A program made the position numbers and the translations under genes. From Eucalyptus grandis (lineage: Eukaryota; Streptophyta; Magnoliopsida; Myrtales; Myrtaceae), in NCBI RefSeq assembly GCF_016545825.1, contig NC_052622.1, forward strand, positions 315,001 through 379,000: 64,000 bases of DNA, read 5' to 3'. Each line of letters opens with the position of its first letter. The first letter of the stretch is position 1. This document shows, piece after piece, positions 11,320-24,073 of the stretch. The notes beneath the pieces were generated by a model. That model had not been told where the DNA came from, searched no databases, and saw only the letters and a list, made by a program, of their open reading frames with translations.

Positions 11320-14300
11320 TCATATGAATCCAAATAGGCAGACAACAACAAAGCAGCAACCAATTGCCACAGTAGCTGTGGAAAAAGCGTCCCACCCTGG
11401 CAATATCGCGCGTATCCCCGACGTGAACGCTATCATCAGAGCTAGTATTGAGATATATGTAAGCACGGCTGCAAATTTCGTGAAGCGGAGAAGGAGGTGG
11501 AAGTTGTGCTCCACTGATGTCAAGAAGTGAAGAAACACCGAAAGAGTGGAGCAGTAGAAGGCGAGGGCATTTGCAATCAGGAAAATTCTGAAGGCAGCTC
11601 TAGATACTAGTGCCGCGGTGCCGTCGTCACTTCCTGGATCGTCACTGCCACTTCCTCGATCTTTATAACCTCCCGGAACAGCTAAACCGGCCGTAAAAGT
11701 GACCGTTGCTATGAGTGTCGCCACTAGCAGATGAGTCCCCGATATACCCTTTAGACGGATTGATCTGAAGGAGTTGTCGCTCAATGACGTCATGCCAGAT
11801 GTGGACCTTTCGAGTGACGATCTGTCACTGTAGAGGCGAAGCAAAACGTCTCGCTCGCTGAAGCTGTTACTTCCGGATAAATCTCCAGCTTTCACATCGT
11901 TATTCTCACTGTAAGGATCATACCTTCTTGTGTCTGCCTCGTCCCGGATCACTAATTTCAAGCTTTGTCGGCTGCCAGCTCTCTCCATCTTCTTCATTAT
12001 CCTAGTCTGCGACAGGTCCCGCAATCCAAACATCGGCTAGATAACATTCATCAGTTTTCCCATACAATATACTCACACATAGATATTACTTATTTCTTCA
12101 AAGATAGACTAAATGCTACATCACCCAGTTTTCTCATCGTTCTCCTCTTGCCATGCATGGAAAACTTCCATTAAACTGGCTTTATAACTGACACGGGCTT
12201 TATGACTAAGTCGTTACATTATGGTAGCAATCAAACAACACACAGTACACTACTACCACTGGTCTTACATATTAAAAACACTTGATGCAGGGTAGACCAG
12301 GGTAGAACATGTTCTAGTCACGTATAAGATGATCTTATTAATATGGATAAGTACATTATAAATCATAAAACTCGTTACGAAATTGTAATCGAATCATAAA
12401 ACTTTCAAAAAGTACAAACATATCCTAAAACTTTTCCGAAAGTGTAATCGAGTCATAAACCTTTCAAAAAGTGTAATAAAGTCTTAAAATTTGTCATGAA
12501 TGTGCAATTGAGTCCTAAAACTTTTAAGATATGAAAACAACGAAAGGACTTGATTAAATCAATTTGATAAATTTTATGATGCGATTACACTTTTTAATAA
12601 TTTTATGATTCAATTGTATTTTTGTAACAAGTATTATGATTTAGTTACACTTTTTAAAAGTTTTAGAACTCAAATACACTTTTGTAACAAGTTCTATCCC
12701 TTTTAATTAACATCACTTGATTGGGTAGACCATGCTAAAGTGACATATGAAGCAAAGTTTGTGCGGTCTTGTCGGTATAGTGGTGGGGCCGATCATGGTG
12801 ATTTTCTTCATGAGATCATGTACCTGAAAGGCTCGTCGCAAGTTGTGTACATCCATGTGTAAATGGAAGAATAGCTTGATAAAGATAGTTTTTTATTTAT
12901 TTATTTATTGGAATAAATATGTGAGAAATCAGATGGTAATTACAAAAGCAAGAAATTGTAGCACACACCTTCACGAGCTCTCCAAGAGAAGGATTGTAGT
13001 GAAGGATGTCAATGGCCTTGCAGTGTTGCTTGTTCACGGCCTTCTTGTCAACTCTTCTGTCATAAGTGAGTGTCATCAAAATCTCATCTTTCCCACAATT
13101 AGCAGCCAAATGCAAAGGCGTGTTCCCTTCTTCGTCAGGAATATTGATGAGCTCTTGAAACTTCTTATTCCCGAGTATATATTTCACGACCCTCGTTCTC
13201 CCGCTCACCACGGCCACGTGAAGAGCCGTCCTGCCTTTTTCGTCGTGCAGTTCGTGAACGTCCGGGCAGTGATCAATGAGCTCGTCCATGATTTTAACAT
13301 GCCCTTGTTTGGCCGCCACGTGAAAGGCGCACATCCCTTCTTTGTTAGGTATATAAGCGACTGAACAGTTCATTTCAAGAAGGTGCTTTGTTGCTTCAAG
13401 ATGACCCAGATGCGCAGCGTAATGAAGTGGGGTCCGTCCGTACTCGTCCGCTTCTGTCACTATTAGTGGCCACTTGTTCACAAGCACCTTTATGATATCT
13501 AGAAAACATTTGAGTTTGGTGAGAGATCGTTAGAATACAAACACACGCACTATGGGGGATACTAGAGACAAAACAAGAAAAGGGAAAGGCAAACTTTTGT
13601 CTAAGTTAGAATGGAGAAAAAGTCGTTAGATATGGTAAATTTCCCTGCTATCTTCTGGGAAGTTGTCGAGATGTTAGAGGAATGAATTTTCTCCAAATTA
13701 AATAAAATGACTCGTTTCGTGGAGTCAATTCCGGTTGATCAATGGGCTTCTCTTGAGGATGGACAGACTCAAAACCTAATAATTGAAACAGGAGAATAAA
13801 TATCATTTTCCCGTCTCTTGCCTCCCTCTTTCTCCTCATCTTCATTTTTTCCTTTTTAAATGGTAAGGGTGACTCGATAGTGCATGTCCAATGAATTACA
13901 AATTTATAATCTACCACCGCGTGATGACCCATGAAGTAGCTTAGTTGATGGAAATATGTGGTGATTGTCTATCAGAAAAGGACTAATCTTACCAATTTGA
14001 CAGGATTGAAATCTCCCTGCGAGTCCGTCGTATAAGCTAAGCAGCCCATCCCGCATGATGCGCCTTATGTTTTCCAATGACAAATCAGGGACATGGCTTT
14101 CTAGAGCTCGACCTGAAACAAGGCACATACTTATTAACGATAAGCCAAACTGATGATATTAAGATTTCATCATGAACAATTCTATCATGCGCAAGGCTCG
14201 TGTGGAAAAAGTCATAGTCCTTTTTTGCAGATGAAAAAGATCATTAACCTATTTACCAAAAAAAGAATCATTAACCTACCGTGATGGGTGCGAATCAAGG

Positions 14301-14955
14301 CGGCATGAAGAGCGGTTAGCCCATTCGCGCCTTTATAGTGGGGCGATGATGGTGATGACGACATCTGCAAGATCATGCAACGAGCAATATCGAAGAACCC
14401 GGCTTCAACGGCCATGAAAACTGGACTCTCGCCTACCTTATTATCGATGTACATGAGTTGGGAATCGGCTTTCACCAGCAACTCCACTACATCAATGTGG
14501 CCGCTCCTCACGGCCAAATGCAAAGGCGAATCCCCACACCCGTTCACCTTCCTCAAGAGACTCAGGTCATCGGGGCTCGGATCATAATAGTTACTCATCT
14601 CGCGTGCTCGGTGCGCGGGCACTCCATCGTCAACGAGGAGTCGAACGATCTCCAAGCAACCCATCTTGGCCGCAACATGGAGAGGAGTGTCGCCATGCGA
14701 GTTCTGGTGGGGTAAAAGGCAGGGGCATAGCCGGCGGATCAAGGTCCGGACGAGCTCAGTTTGTTGAGAGGTGATGGCGATGTGAAGGAGGCTGTTGCGT
14801 TGTGGGGTGACCTGGGTTAGGCAATACCCAGTTTCGTCTGTGATCAATCGTTTGATAAAGTCCGAGTCCCCCGTGGATGCTGCCAGGTATAGATCCCGAT
14901 CCATGGACTTAATGGGTGAATCGGACTCGAACTCGGTGGCCTTCTGAAAACACAT
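11320..14955 (-). CDS. ACD6-like ankyrin-repeat PGG membrane protein
   Basis: Four exons, 14955-14280, 14112-13993, 13498-12969 and 12036-11320, join in phase to 680 codons. The N-terminal part carries about eight ankyrin repeats (DTPLHVAAKMGCLEIVRLLV, DSPLHLAVRSGHIDVVELLV, RTPLHYAAHLGHLEATKHLL, NTPLHLAANCGKDEILMTL and others). Exon 4 encodes the PGG domain (SGTHLLVATLIATVTFTAGL, then VPGGYKDRG) and about four membrane helices. This is the ACCELERATED CELL DEATH 6 class, plasma-membrane/ER proteins that act in salicylic-acid-linked defence. Which member cannot be told, because the family is large. The start could be 14955 or the inner Met at 14904 (MDRDLYLAAS), which aligns better with the usual beginning. 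A GA-rich microsatellite lies upstream. Confidence 0.9.
12347..12705. mobile_element. Foldback (hairpin) element in the last intron of the ankyrin gene
   Basis: The left half repeats AATCRAGTCATAAAACTTTC-like units and the right half carries the reverse complement (AAAAGTTTTATGATTYAATT), so the whole can fold into one imperfect hairpin of about 350 bp with a centre near 12530. It is AT-rich, non-coding and of MITE type. I could not fix its exact ends or a target duplication. Confidence 0.55.
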
Positions 14956-16504
14956 CTTGCGAAGACGCGTGACTCACGTCAACCCAAAACAAGAAAAGCA
15001 TACGAAAAGCTGGAAAGGAGAGGCATGTTTGCAGAGCCGAACGCGCTTAAAATAGGGAGCAGGATGTTCGAGAAGTGGACTCTTTCCTCCTCCATACTAG
15101 CCTCATTAACTTGTTCTTGAGAGGGAGAGAGAGAGAGAGAGAGAGACTACGTTGACGTCCACTTCAGGGACTAGAAAAGAACCCTTTGTTTGTTCCCCGT
15201 CGTTTCGAAGACCCCTGCGTCAACCCCGTGCCCACGTCAAAAGATAATATTTTTTACTCCATTTTGAAGGTTCAGTTGGATACCATCACAAGGCCATAAG
15301 TTAAAAAAAACAAATGGACATTTTCTCATCTGTTTCCATGATGACTTTTCATTAATGTCGACGAAAGAAGGAAGAAAGAAAGTGGTAGTCATATGGTATT
15401 CCCAGGAAGCCGAGTAATTTTAACGAAAGACCCACGATGTATCCACTAATCATAATTCTCAGCAGCTTTGTAAGGACTGGGAAGGAATATCCTACGTGAA
15501 TCTCCTTCCCATATATCAGAATCTCAATCGGCACAAGACCACATCAGTCATATTATATTATTCGTCGTTGGACCGATGTGTTTTAGGGGCACCAAAGCCT
15601 ATTTTGACACGCCTAGGTTATTATTATTAGGGTTTTTTTTAAAAAATATAATAGTCTTTGAATTATTATAAAAATAATATGTATAAACTGTCACCTAATC
15701 ATTTCTCTAATTATTATTATTATATAGTGCACTACTTTACTTTTTACATGACTCATACTGATTTGACCACGATAGGTTATTTGACTCGAAACTCTTTTTA
15801 AGTCGTTTTTACCTACCCTAAAAGATACTATAGAATTTTTGCCTAGAAAATTTAGCCAACTAGATGTGTGACTAAAGACTTCATTCTTGTCTCAGAACTT
15901 AATGTCTAACCAAAGAAGGCCTGTCCACACGTAGATGTTCAATTACTTCATTGACATATATTGGAATTTCACGCAAAAATTATAATTAAATTAACAATAC
16001 CGAAATTTATGAGAAAATTAATATCCACGCAATGATTCACGTGGACAGACAATTAGAATTGACCAAACACTTCTTTCTTTTCTGCCATGAATGGTCTTCC
16101 TCTTCGACAATTTCATTGTATCTTAGGATGACCGGCGTCATTTTGATAGACCGAAAGGAGTTGAGAATGCAGATTGTGATGGAAAACTGAAAATTTTTCT
16201 GTCATTTCCTCATAAATCTTCATACGCTGAGGGTTGGTTTGTTTCGCTAAAATTTAATGATTTTAAAAATATTTTCTTAAAAATGATCGCTTTTATCGTA
16301 TGAAATAATTAATCATTCGAAAAAGCTTCATTAATGGCATCAGTTTATGTCTAAATATTTTGATTATATTTTTCTTTTGTTTATTTTTGTAAGCGGTGTG
16401 TCAGTACAAGTATTATTTTTAATAAATATTTGTTAACTTATTCATTTTTCACGAAATAAATAGAAAAAAAAAACTGAAAAGGCAACAAAGGTGCTGAATT
16501 ATTG
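14956..16504. other. Upstream region of the ankyrin gene, AT-rich
   Basis: A (GA)n run lies at about 15121-15146, in the likely promoter or leader of the ankyrin gene. At about 16231-16470 there is a decayed relative of the MITE at 18222 (shared TTTAAAAATATTTTCTTAAA and TGAAATAATTAATCATTCGA segments). No gene is seen. Confidence 0.5.
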
Positions 16505-17450
16505 GAATATGTCCGTTTAGATCCCTCAACTGTTTAATGAAATTGAGTCCCAAAATTGTATGTTTTCTTCGTTCAAATTGCTTCTTTTGTTGAAACTATA
16601 GACCAAGATACGGTCCTGGCCATTAAATGCTGAAATGTCACGTTATGTGGCACGTCGCATGGCAATTATAAAAATAAACAATTGTTTCCAAAATTCTAGA
16701 TATATAACAATCTGGAAGAAAAATAAAAATAAAAATAAACACAAAAATCATTCCGCTTGCATTTATCTCCGTCAACCATCTAAAAAAAAGAAAATTAATT
16801 CATGAAATTGCTTCTGGAGATCTGCGGCTAGCTTTGCCTGAAATTTCTTCACTCGTTCACAAAGCTTTTGGAGAAGCCGGAGATTTTTTTTTTTTTTTTT
16901 TGTCTTCTACAACATGCTGTCGTTTACACGCGCCTTTCCAGGTCCCTGAGCTTCGCAAGCTCCACCACCTCGCTGTTGAGCACCGTCCACCTCTTCAATC
17001 TTCTTCGACGACATGGCCTAGGAAGGGCTGTCCTGTTGCTGTAGATTTGAGCGAGACTTGCGTTTGCGACCTTGCCCGACTCGGACGCAGCATGCCAAGG
17101 TGGCGGCAAGGGCAACGCTTGGTTCGCCTGAGTCGCAAGGTGTGACAGCCCCCTCGCCGGTCGTCTTCCCTCGTCGGCGCCTGGGTTGTAGCGGCACTGC
17201 CAATCGTAGCTCCCACCGTCCTTAGCTTCTCCTTTGTTTGGGTTTTTTTCCTCCTTTTGCCAGATTTTTAATTTTGTAAATCTTTAATTTTATAATTTAA
17301 TTGCCACGTAGGATGCCATATTACGTGACACCTCAAGCCAATTTAGACAACAAAACATGCATATTTTATGACTTAGTTACATTAAAAAAAAAAAAAATCG
17401 AAGGGCCCAGTTGAACATTTTGTAATAATTCAAGACTCGAGAAAAAGTAG
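16505..17450. mobile_element. Inverted-repeat element with GC-rich core
   Basis: The left arm (about 16540-16685) and right arm (about 17275-17400) are imperfect reverse complements: for instance ATGTCACGTTATGTGGCA on the left pairs with TGCCATATTACGTGACAC on the right, and both arms share a further 50-bp match. Between them is a core of about 450 bp (16800-17250) much richer in G+C than its surroundings, with no convincing protein. This looks like a non-autonomous DNA transposon, perhaps Mutator-like with captured sequence. Confidence 0.5.
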
Positions 17451-17749
17451 GTTCACCACGACAAAACCTTAGTGGTCCCTTTCCAGTCGTTCCCCATGAT
17501 CTTGACCCGGAGGCAGTTCACAATAGGCGGTATTTCCCACCAGACATTGCGGATGGAAATAAATTTAGCCCCGTCAAACACGCAGAGCAAAGCAACCACG
17601 TTATTCAGGCGAAGCTAAAGCATCTCACTGTCACACGGTAGTAACGTTCACAAATCGAATGATTACAAGTCGACCACAGAGGAAATTGGTCCAATGATCT
17701 CAGGGATAAAGCCTTGGTCTCTTCAGAGATTCCACTACTTTATGATTCC

Positions 17750-17784
<35 letters not shown>

Positions 17785-19870
17785 GTCATGACAGTCCAGC
17801 ATCATTTACCGTGAATGAAGCAGAAGCAGGGAAACTAGTCCAAAAGATCATAAAAATGAATCTATGATCACCTCCTAAAGACAAGTAATGCAAACTAGAT
17901 TAGCAATATTTTCACAAACAAGCTCCAGAGAGACTAAGCATCGCTAACAGACTGGAATAAGGAAACACTCTCGCTGCGTGCACGACCTCGTTAGACTCAA
18001 CAAAGTTCACTATCATTCAGATAGCCCAATGCTAATTTGTCTATCGTTGTTAATCAGGTCACACAAACAAGGTATGGGCATTGTCATGAAATTTTCCACC
18101 TGATGAAGTCTTCACGTCTTGAAATTTAAGGCCGTGCCTTCTTCCTGCTTACAATACAAACCAGAAACCCGCAGTCATGAAGAAAGCAAAAGGGACCTAA
18201 GAGAAAGGCATCTTTTCTTTGGGCTCCGTTTATGTTGCTGAAAGTGAATGATTTGAAAAACTATTCTCTTAAAAATAATCAATTATATCGCTTGAAATAA
18301 TTAGTCAATGAAAAATGTTCACATTATCGACAATAATTCTGGACAATAAAAATACTTTTTGTTTGTTCATTTTTGCAAATGATACAAGTGATCATTTTTA
18401 GGAAAATAGTTTTCCAAATCATTCTCTGCGAAGCAGACGAGCCTTAGTCTCTTCCTCCCACATGCTCCGGGGCAGCCCTAGATATGTGTTAAACCCTTAA
18501 CATTTTTAATTTACTTAAATACTCATGTCTGCCGATAAAAATTTCCCTGAAATTGCTAACTAATATGTTTATTGTCAATTTGCATTTTAATCATTCAATA
18601 GTTTGAATGACTATTATGTCGATGGGAACAAGTAAGAGAATCATAACATCTCTACACTATGGCAGCAGCTGAAGTGCAAAATTGTATCAGCAAACCAAAA
18701 TCTCAAGGCAAAGTAAGAATGCAAATATATCTCACAATCTATGTACATAAGAGAATGACCTCTCTGGATACCTTGTTTCAGTCTCTTGTTATAGGTGATG
18801 ATACCGATGATTGGTTGAGAGGAGATGGAGAAGCCATGACTATTGCTGAGTCTTTCTATTTCTGATTAGCCTTTCAACATCTTCCAGCTTGCAATTTCAC
18901 TCGAAAGACACTTTCATCGCAACTGTCTCGAGATCAATAATCTCGCAAGTTGGGATTGCCTTCCTGGTTGCAGAAGATTGCGTCAATTAAAATTATCTAC
19001 AGCAGTACTGTACAGAGTAAGGTCAAATTAAGTTGACCCAGTAGCTACTTCCTGGTCATGATATTGGATGCTGTCAATGTGACCCTTCAAATGACAGTGC
19101 TGTCAGAGACCATGACCAGCTGAATACATTTTCATGAGTGCACCCATATCATTCCTCCCTGCAACCACTTCCCCCATATAGAACATCTGATCCAACATTC
19201 TTCAAGTTGATTCACTTCAATTTCTTCTCAGCCCATTGAGCAATATGTGCACATAGGGAACTGCAATGCTCCATCCAGACCCAAACAGCAGTGACCCAAA
19301 TACTATTTCGCTGAGAAAGGCACTACTGCCAAGTGCCAATTATGGAATGCATGCCCTTAGACATTCTCTCTGACCTGGATCAGGCATGTATTAGGCTTCA
19401 ATAATTTCGCTCGCAGTCATGTTTCCAGAGAGATCAGACATCAAAGCATTAGGCAAAAACATCATTTATCTTCACACAAATATAAGTCCTGTCAGACACC
19501 AAGGAAAGGATAACAAATTAATTCAGTTCATTAATTTAGTAAAATGATGTCAGAAATTAGTTGCAGCATATTTCAAAAAATCATAATGAAAAACACAGGA
19601 AGAGAACAGATCCTATTACCTTCAAAGCTACAAAGTATGCTTTCTTTTATTTGGTAAGATGGCAAGAGGGAATATGGACGTACAAAGATTTTTCGGATGT
19701 TAATAAGAGTGAACCATCATTAGACTAAACTCTTGTTTCTAGTGCAGAGTTTTGGCCCTCTTAGGAATATATTATATAATAAGGAAGAGTTAGTTTATCA
19801 CATGTTTTGCACACTAACTTTATAAAACTTTAAAAGGCCTCTGAATCTCAGTAATCCATAGATATCAGAT
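17451..19870. other. Mostly non-coding stretch downstream of the PPR gene
   Basis: It holds a (TA)n(GA)n microsatellite at about 17750-17785, the MITE at 18222-18443, and probably the 3' UTR of the PPR gene in its right part. One exon-like open stretch on the minus strand (17614-17453) is discussed under findings. Confidence 0.5.
18222..18443. mobile_element. MITE, 222 bp, with long terminal inverted repeats
   Basis: The left end GGCTCCGTT... and the right end ...AGACGAGCC are inverted repeats. Inside, GAATGATTTGAAAAACTATT on the left pairs with the reverse complement of AATAGTTTTCCAAATCATTC on the right, and the match runs on for about 60 bp. The family resembles hAT-type MITEs common in plants. 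A clear 8-bp target duplication was not seen. A decayed relative is at about 16231-16470. Confidence 0.65.
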
Positions 19871-22800
19871 TCACTTACAGTGCTTCTGTTTGAGTTCCAT
19901 CAACGCAGTTTCTAACATAACTCTGGCCTTCCGATCTGGAGAGCATCCGCTGGCCTCCATTTCCTTGTATATCGCAGGAACCTAAATGCACCAAGATAGA
20001 AGATGACGAGACACCATAACAAGAAGGCTATTATCCCTCAGTAGACACTCCAGCTGAAAAAGAAAATTCATTGAGCGCAAGCAAGAAATAGCATTGTGCT
20101 TTATCCTTCATTTTCTAGAGGCAGTGATTGAAACATTGCACTATCTGAATATTTATATGTATATAACTGCCTTGTCAAATTTCCGAGCTCTGATATATGC
20201 CTTCATAAGCGTAGAATAGGTAACCACGTCAGGAAAGATACCCTATAAATGTGGCAGCATTGCCAATAGAAAATGAGGCAAGATGATCCTTAAAAGTTAT
20301 AGGACTACTGAAAAAAAAGTCCCAAATAAGCTAAGAAAATAAAACAGAAAGCTATGTTTTGGACTTTGATAGTCTGCAAAACGAAATTACATGGAACAAG
20401 AAAACTTACACTTTCTTTCATAAGGTGGTAAATAGAAAGAGCCTCCATGTGTCTTCCAGCAACACTGAACGCATTAATCAACACATTTAGCATTACAACA
20501 TTTGGTTCAATTCCTTCTGCTTCCATAAGCTGAAGCACTTTAACCGTATCTTCACATAGTCCCTACATATAGGAAGCATAATCTAGAAATTAGCAGGATT
20601 GGTTCTCCTACTTGCGAAATAAAATATCAGTGGTCAAACATTCCTCACACCATTCCACTTCAATAACAGAACACACCACGTGATGCTTATCTTATAGGAA
20701 AGGATAATCTCCAGTGAAGGTGAAACTTATGTTCATTTTGTTTCACTTTGTTGAATAACCAAAGCCTTTCACCTGTTTACCTGAACTATTTCCTGATCAC
20801 GTAATTTGTTATTTCCCTATACTCATAATAAACTTTGAAGATCAACTGAAACACCAATTATTTAATGATCTAACAAATTAGTTAACCTTCACTAGATTTA
20901 TTGTTCAATTTAGAAGCTTCCATCACCATCTGGTATAGAACGATTTCAACAGGAGAATAATATGTCTTCTACTTTCTATTGCACCTAGCCATTCTACTAA
21001 AACAATATATAAAAAGTTTCGAGGCGATTTTTGTTTAGGTAATCCTGATCAAGGAAGACATATATGAGGCGAAAAATACTACAAACTATGTCGTGTTTTA
21101 ACAGAACCATAGTTTGGAAGGGATCTCAATTATCGACTACTTTCCATATACATACTTCTTCCATAATGTGGGAGCTGCTATCTGTCAGGGAAGTATGTAA
21201 AAATATAATACTAAAAGATCTATAGAGTTCATTTCCTACAGATTCGAACAGAAAAAAGAACGTCGGCTGCAACCCAGTGCACTGCCCTCCTCTTCCCTTT
21301 CCTATTCTCCTTCTTATCTGAGCACGGGACAAGCGGCGAAGTAAGACCTTATACAGACTGAAGCTGTTATTGTCTGAAAAACATAGCCGGAATATTTTAT
21401 CACAATAACTGCAATTAATACCTAATTCCATGTGGATAGAGAATAAGCTTTAATACCTAGATACATAGCGTGAATAAATATATGCACTTATTCCTACTAG
21501 TTGGCAGCTTTATTTATGGACTTCATTTTAATTTTTAAGCTTCTCTCTAGTTAGATTGAAGGTTTAAATACAATTAAAAACATTTTCTATGTAAATTTAT
21601 ATTAGCGTCTCAGGCAGCATTCCATTATTGCTATGAGTCCTCCTATCATATACCCCCATCGGCATCCTTATCCATGCTTCATGACAGTAAAGCTTCAATA
21701 CATGTGGATTGAGGTGCACACATGTCCAGGACCCTAGTGCATCCATCAACCTAATTAAACTAAACAACGCATATCATATTACTCAGATACAGCAACTAGA
21801 GATGCTCAACGCTCTTCGAGCAAATAACAACAGCAGAAAATAGTATACCTGTTGAGCATAAGCATTTGCTAACACACAGCACAAACTAGCTGAAAGCTGT
21901 AGACCTTCAGACTTGAGAGCAGAAACACATTCTTCAGCATCCCGATATTTCCCATAGTGCCCAAATATATCAACCAGTACTGCATATATAGTCCCGCTTT
22001 CTCCATATCCCCTGCACCTCATACTCTCAAAATTTTTCTCTAACAAGTCCCACTTCCCTTCCTCAGCTAGCCGGCTAATTAAGGTACTGAAAATCTTGGG
22101 ATCAGGGTACAACCCCTGTTCTTGCATCTCACTGAACAACTCGAGAGCACTGGAGAGATCACCAGCCTTACAATGCCACCTGATCAAAGAATTCCAAGTC
22201 ATGACATCTGGTCTCACGCCCTCCTGTTTCATCCTTTCGAAAACCTCCAGAGCCTCACCCAATTCTCCATGCTTACCAAAAGTATCGATAACAGCATTAT
22301 AAATATGCTTATCGAGCACCATTCCCATCTCCCTTATCTCTCTAACGATGCCCATCCCCTTCTTCCACATCCCGTTGTCCCGGTAAAGACCAATGACCTT
22401 CCCATAAATAAAAGAAGACAGCTGGAAACCTCTAAGCCTCATCTCATTAACAAGAGACCAAGTATCCTCCAGACGCCCCGCATTAACGTAATAACCCAAA
22501 AGAATCTCATAACTCTCACGATCTCTCCGGACGTTCAAGTCCTCCATGGCGGCTAAGACTATGTTAGCGAGCCCTAACGACCCTTTCCTCAAGAACCCTC
22601 GAAGGAGAATATTGAACAACCTCGCGCCGGGCCGAAACCCCAGGCTCAGCATCTCTAGAAGCAAAGACTCTGCTTCCAAGGTCCGACCGCAGTTCCCGAG
22701 AGTCTCCATCAAACAAGCGTAAGACGCGAAGCTGGGCCTACACCCCAGCGCCTCCATTCGGGAAAGCGAGCTCATGGCCCCGTCGACGTCTCCAGCTCGG

Positions 22801-23075
22801 CAGCAGTCGCGGATGGAGCGATTGAACGACTCGGGAGAAGGCTCCTCCCCGGTGACGAAACCGTTGGAGCGATCGCTGCTGGTCGAGGTAGGGACGGTTC
22901 CGTGAGGCAAAGCGGCGAGCACCTTGGGGGCGCTGCGTGAGGGCGAGAGGAGAAGCGAAGCGGGGAGGGTGAGATTGTTGAATCGCCGACGGAGAGAGGC
23001 GGGAGGGAAGGAGGATGAAGGAGCGAAGCCGTCGGACGAGAATCGCGAGGGAGATTGAGAGATGGAAGACGACAT
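19871..23075 (-). CDS. P-class pentatricopeptide repeat (PPR) protein, probably plastid
   Basis: Four exons, 23075-21849, 20562-20410, 20242-20171 (or 20168) and 19981-19871, give about 520 codons. After a Ser/Pro/Arg-rich start that looks like a plastid transit peptide, about ten 35-residue PPR motifs run in a row ([60 protein letters not shown]). There is no E/DYW extension, so it is P-class, a group that binds and stabilises specific organelle RNAs. The C-terminal end ([20 protein letters not shown], then [20 protein letters not shown]) resembles the tail of CRP1 (At5g42310), but the protein is shorter and is not called CRP1. The stop follows KQKHCK; a good GTAAGT donor overlaps the stop, so an alternative end is possible. 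The third intron's donor is ambiguous. Confidence 0.87.
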
Positions 23076-24073
23076 GAGAGTCGCGAATCAGGAGAGCTTT
23101 AGAGCTCGGAAGGGGAGCCGATGAGAAAGAGTAAAGAGGTGTTTACCCTGTAGCTGCACAGGCGACAGGATCAGGTTACTGTTTCAACGGTTATCTGACT
23201 GACGAATCGGATGACGGTCGAAAGAGATTTTGGGCCCACAGCTATTGGTTTCCTTTCCTTGGGACGTTTTTTTGGACGCGACCACGTAGCACCGCTCTTC
23301 GTCCATCGAAACTATCCCATGAATTTTCACGCCTTGCATGTTCGATTAATGTCTTGACTGAATTTCTGACTCGCATAGGGAAAAATTTCTTCACTGCTAT
23401 GCAACGACGGACTCCCAATTTTCGGATTTTGGCATCATGGATAAAAGAGAGTAATTATGTCTCACTCCAAAAGTTTTGCAAGGGACGCAGATTTTTATGC
23501 CAACCGACTCGGAATTTTTTGAAAAATCTCTGTCATCACTTCACAAAGATAACGTCTTTCCTTATTTCAAGCCACTTCCTTGACTAAATTTTTTACGACG
23601 CAGATCGTGGATGAGCAATCGACGCAGTCTTGTTGTACTAAAAAATGATACACATTCAACGTACTGGGATGGAGATTGAACACTTCCGAGCGATGAGGTG
23701 GGAAGCACAAAGCATCACATGAATACAGAAGCCTGAGCCATTGGAAGATGAATCGTTGTTCACTCATTCCATATGGAGGCCAGCCTATGGCGTGGAGAAG
23801 AAAAGACTGACCCGTATCAAAAAAAATCAGCTGATTCAACTTGCACATGCGAGTGCAAGCGGAAAAGAAAAGCTGTTGAAAATGAAAGGTGAATGGACAA
23901 AAACGTGCAGAAACGATTTCTTTTTCATTATAAAAATCGAGTGACAACAATAGAGAAATTAAGATCCTGCTACTATTTGCAGCCACAATGTTTGAAGTGC
24001 TCTGGTTTACGTATACCCCTCATCTGCAATGAACATATACATAGCCCACCCACTGAGTCCTGTCTTCAACGTC
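23076..24073. other. Spacer between the PPR and ZIP4 genes
   Basis: Contains the PPR promoter and the ZIP4 3' UTR, both genes being on the minus strand. Small open frames on both strands look accidental. Confidence 0.5.

Noticed and set aside
11324..11530. Plus-strand frame opposite the ankyrin gene
   Set aside because: It is antisense to the membrane-helix exon and is a shadow of it.
15352..15534. Hydrophobic 60-codon frame upstream of the ankyrin gene
   Set aside because: No splice support, no known family, and ordinary length for chance in AT-rich DNA.
16834..17216. Open frames of 60-100 codons in the GC-rich core of the inverted-repeat element
   Set aside because: Low-complexity Arg/Pro/Ser content on both strands, no splice sites or known motifs, and it lies within a transposon-like structure.
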